Source: Hyphomicrobiales bacterium (GTDB taxonomy: Bacteria > Pseudomonadota > Alphaproteobacteria > Rhizobiales > SZUA-8). Taken from it: a stretch of DNA of 7,790 nt. The notes beneath the pieces were generated by a model. It worked only from the letters and a program-made list of their open reading frames with translations, was not told where the DNA came from and searched no databases. Within the stretch, counting starts at the first letter, position 1. The number at the start of each line of letters is the position of its first letter. The position numbers and the translations under genes are program-made. Where the stretch lies: positions 1 to 7,790 of the forward strand of contig QILX01000330.1 of the NCBI GenBank assembly GCA_003232175.1. Reading direction: 5' to 3'. Of the stretch, positions 6,344-7,790 are shown one piece after another.

Positions 6344-6851
6344 GAGGATCGGCATCCTGAATGTCAACATTTCCTGGGAAGGCGCGATCTGGCCTGACCC
6401 GGAAACAGCGCAATCCACCGGCCGGCGGGCGGCGCAGGCGGCCTTTAGCGCAGCAAGTGGCCAGACTGTCCTGGCTGCCAGGAAGACCGGGGCCGAGATC
6501 GGTCTGGTTTTTGCGGACAATGGCTTTATCCGGTCCCTGAATCACACCTGGCGCGGCCGCGACATCGCCACCAATGTGCTCGCCTTTTCGGCGGCGGATG
6601 ACGTTCCGGTCCCCGGAATTCCGATTTTGCTGGGTGATGTGGTGGTAGCGCGTCAAAAATTGGAGGCCGAAGCGCGACTGCAGAACAAACCTGTTTGCCA
6701 CCATCTGATGCATTTGGTCTGTCACGGCACTTTGCATCTTTTGCAATACGATCACATGACCGATACTGACGCCGAAACGATGGAATCACTTGAAAGGACA
6801 ATTCTCGCTGAGATGGGAATCCCCGATCCCTACACTCCGATAACCCCCTGA
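6333..6851 (+). CDS. ybeY: Endoribonuclease YbeY (16S rRNA maturation factor)
   Basis: YbeY is a zinc-dependent single-strand endoribonuclease used in 16S rRNA 3'-end processing and 70S ribosome quality control. Numbered from ATG 6333 it has 172 residues. LNHTWRGRDIATNVLAFS (69-86) matches the conserved LN-x3-R-x3-TNVLSF segment, and GDVVVAR (101-107) the GDI-I motif. The zinc site HGTLHLLQYDH (131-141) supplies H131, H135 and H141 in HX3HX5H spacing. The usual Gly of LLGYDH is Gln138 here. The start is uncertain: in-frame ATGs lie at 6294, 6303, 6312 and 6333. I prefer 6333 because the others reach further into phoH (up to 50 bp) and add a non-conserved Met/Lys/Pro stretch, but no start has a good Shine-Dalgarno sequence. 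With 6333 the overlap with phoH is 11 bp. Adjacency to phoH is strongly conserved across bacteria. Confidence 0.95.
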   Translation: MNAERIGILNVNISWEGAIWPDPETAQSTGRRAAQAAFSAASGQTVLAARKTGAEIGLVFADNGFIRSLNHTWRGRDIATNVLAFSAADDVPVPGIPILLGDVVVARQKLEAEARLQNKPVCHHLMHLVCHGTLHLLQYDHMTDTDAETMESLERTILAEMGIPDPYTPITP

Positions 6852-6889
6852 GCAGACCGGCAGCCCCTCTGGTATCCGGCATTGGTGAA

Positions 6890-7790
6890 ATGGCAGACTT
6901 ACAATCCAAACCCACCCCCGGCCATGGCTCTCCTTCCCGTGAGCCTGGAGATTTTTTCGACCGTATGTTGCGAATTCTTCACTCCGCATTTGGTGGCGAA
7001 AACGCCAGCGATTTGCGTTCCAGCCTTGAGGATATTTTGCAGGACGGTACCAAGTCTGATGCCTTTAGTCAGACCGAGCGTTTTATGCTGCACAATATTT
7101 TGCAGTTTTCCAGCAAGCGCATCGAGGATGTCATGGTGCCGCGGGCCGACATTGTCGGCATCGAAGCTTCGGCGTCGCTCGCCGAACTCATGGTGACCTT
7201 TCAGGAGGCGGGCCATTCCCGTCTGGTTGTCCACGACGAAACCCTCGACAACCCACGGGGCATGATTCACATCAAGGACCTTCAAGCCTGGTTGACGCGT
7301 CGGGTAAAAAAGCGGCGCAACAAAACCAATAACGAGGCAGAAAAGTCGCAGACAGGCCCAAACGGCAATGTTAAGTCCAAGTCCACATCCAAGGGACCGG
7401 TCTGGGAGTTTTTTCCCGCCGATTTTCGCCGCGCCATCGCCAATTCACGTATGATTCGCGACATGTATGTGCCGCCTTCCATGCGTGCCGTCGACCTGTT
7501 GCTAAAAATGCAGTCAACCCATACCCACATGGCGGTGGTAGTTGACGAATATGGCGGCACCGACGGTCTGGTGACTATTGAAGATCTGGTTGAAGAAATT
7601 GTCGGCGATATCGAGGACGAGCACGATATCGATGAAGGCCCGCTGGTCAGCGAGGTCGTCGATGGCGCTTACGCTATTGATGCGCGAGCCCCGGTCGGAG
7701 AGGTAGAGGCAGCATTGGGTCTGTCTCTGGCTCTGGCGGACGACGATGAGGAATACGATACCATTGGCGGGTTGATTGTGTCGCTTATCG
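6890..7790 (+). CDS. corC: CorC/YbeX CBS-domain protein, 3' end outside the window
   Basis: This is the soluble HlyC/CorC-type protein named for Mg2+/Co2+ efflux (CorC); as YbeX in E. coli it has also been linked to ribosome metabolism. Three hundred codons are present, running off the right edge without a stop. Residues 1-60 are a variable N-terminal region. SSKRIEDVMVPRADIVGI (74-91) opens the first CBS motif, which continues through GHSRLVVHDE (108-117) and GMIHIKDL (124-131). The second CBS motif includes MYVPPSMRAVDLLLKMQ (192-208) and HMAVVVDEYGGTDGLVTIED (213-232), followed by the hallmark VEEIVGDIEDEHD (234-246). The CorC_HlyC C-terminal domain begins at about 255. The two CBS motifs are separated by a basic, polar stretch at about 137-170. 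ATG 6890 is the only standard in-frame start after the ybeY stop, 38 bp upstream. About the last 10-60 residues should lie outside the window, with lnt expected next. Confidence 0.94.
   Translation, partial: MADLQSKPTPGHGSPSREPGDFFDRMLRILHSAFGGENASDLRSSLEDILQDGTKSDAFSQTERFMLHNILQFSSKRIEDVMVPRADIVGIEASASLAELMVTFQEAGHSRLVVHDETLDNPRGMIHIKDLQAWLTRRVKKRRNKTNNEAEKSQTGPNGNVKSKSTSKGPVWEFFPADFRRAIANSRMIRDMYVPPSMRAVDLLLKMQSTHTHMAVVVDEYGGTDGLVTIEDLVEEIVGDIEDEHDIDEGPLVSEVVDGAYAIDARAPVGEVEAALGLSLALADDDEEYDTIGGLIVSLI

Noticed and set aside
6135..6755. Long reverse-strand reading frame opposite phoH and ybeY, and similar antisense frames elsewhere
   Set aside because: These are shadows of well-identified + strand genes in GC-rich DNA and show no recognisable protein features.

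Overview
The window looks like ordinary chromosomal DNA from an alphaproteobacterium. It is GC-rich and tightly packed, with all ten recognisable genes on the + strand. Three things support the assignment: the gene order (usp, nfuA, tsaB, rimI, fur, plsC, miaB, phoH/ybeZ, ybeY, corC/ybeX), a Fur protein of the alphaproteobacterial Fur/Mur kind without the CxxC zinc site, and a PlsC with an EGTSSDG motif. Genus cannot be told from the sequence. A Rhodospirillales- or Rhizobiales-like organism would fit.

Layout. Bases 1-87 hold no assignable gene, except perhaps the last codons of an upstream gene, plus a perfect inverted repeat at 64-84. A universal stress protein follows (88-594). The only sizeable gap (595-707, 113 bp) contains a hairpin and precedes nfuA (708-1262, Fe-S carrier). 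Next come tsaB (1277-1978, t6A tRNA modification), rimI (1975-2478, GNAT acetyltransferase), fur (about 2529-2975, metal-responsive repressor), plsC (2997-3875, phospholipid acyltransferase), miaB (3927-5321, radical-SAM tRNA methylthiotransferase), phoH/ybeZ (5318-6343, P-loop ATPase), ybeY (about 6333-6851, endoribonuclease) and corC/ybeX (6890 to beyond the right edge, CBS-domain protein). No stretch above 300 bases lacks a gene. There are no tRNA or rRNA genes, mobile elements, CRISPR arrays or convincing terminators.

How the genes fit together. Spacing is short (0-51 bp) and three junctions overlap (tsaB/rimI, miaB/phoH, phoH/ybeY), so nfuA to corC probably forms one or two transcription units. 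The right half, miaB-phoH-ybeY-corC, is the same order as E. coli miaB-ybeZ-ybeY-ybeX-lnt, so lnt is the expected next gene. The shared theme is translation quality: two modifications at or beside tRNA A37 (TsaB, MiaB), ribosomal protein acetylation (RimI) and rRNA processing (YbeY with PhoH). Iron and Fe-S handling is interleaved (NfuA, Fur, and MiaB as a two-cluster Fe-S enzyme).

I looked for an undescribed system and do not see one. The second-look items are small: a palindrome before usp, a Gly-to-Gln change in the YbeY zinc motif, an insert between the CBS motifs of CorC, unusual start and overlap arrangements, and a possible Fur/Mur-like half-site palindrome upstream of miaB.
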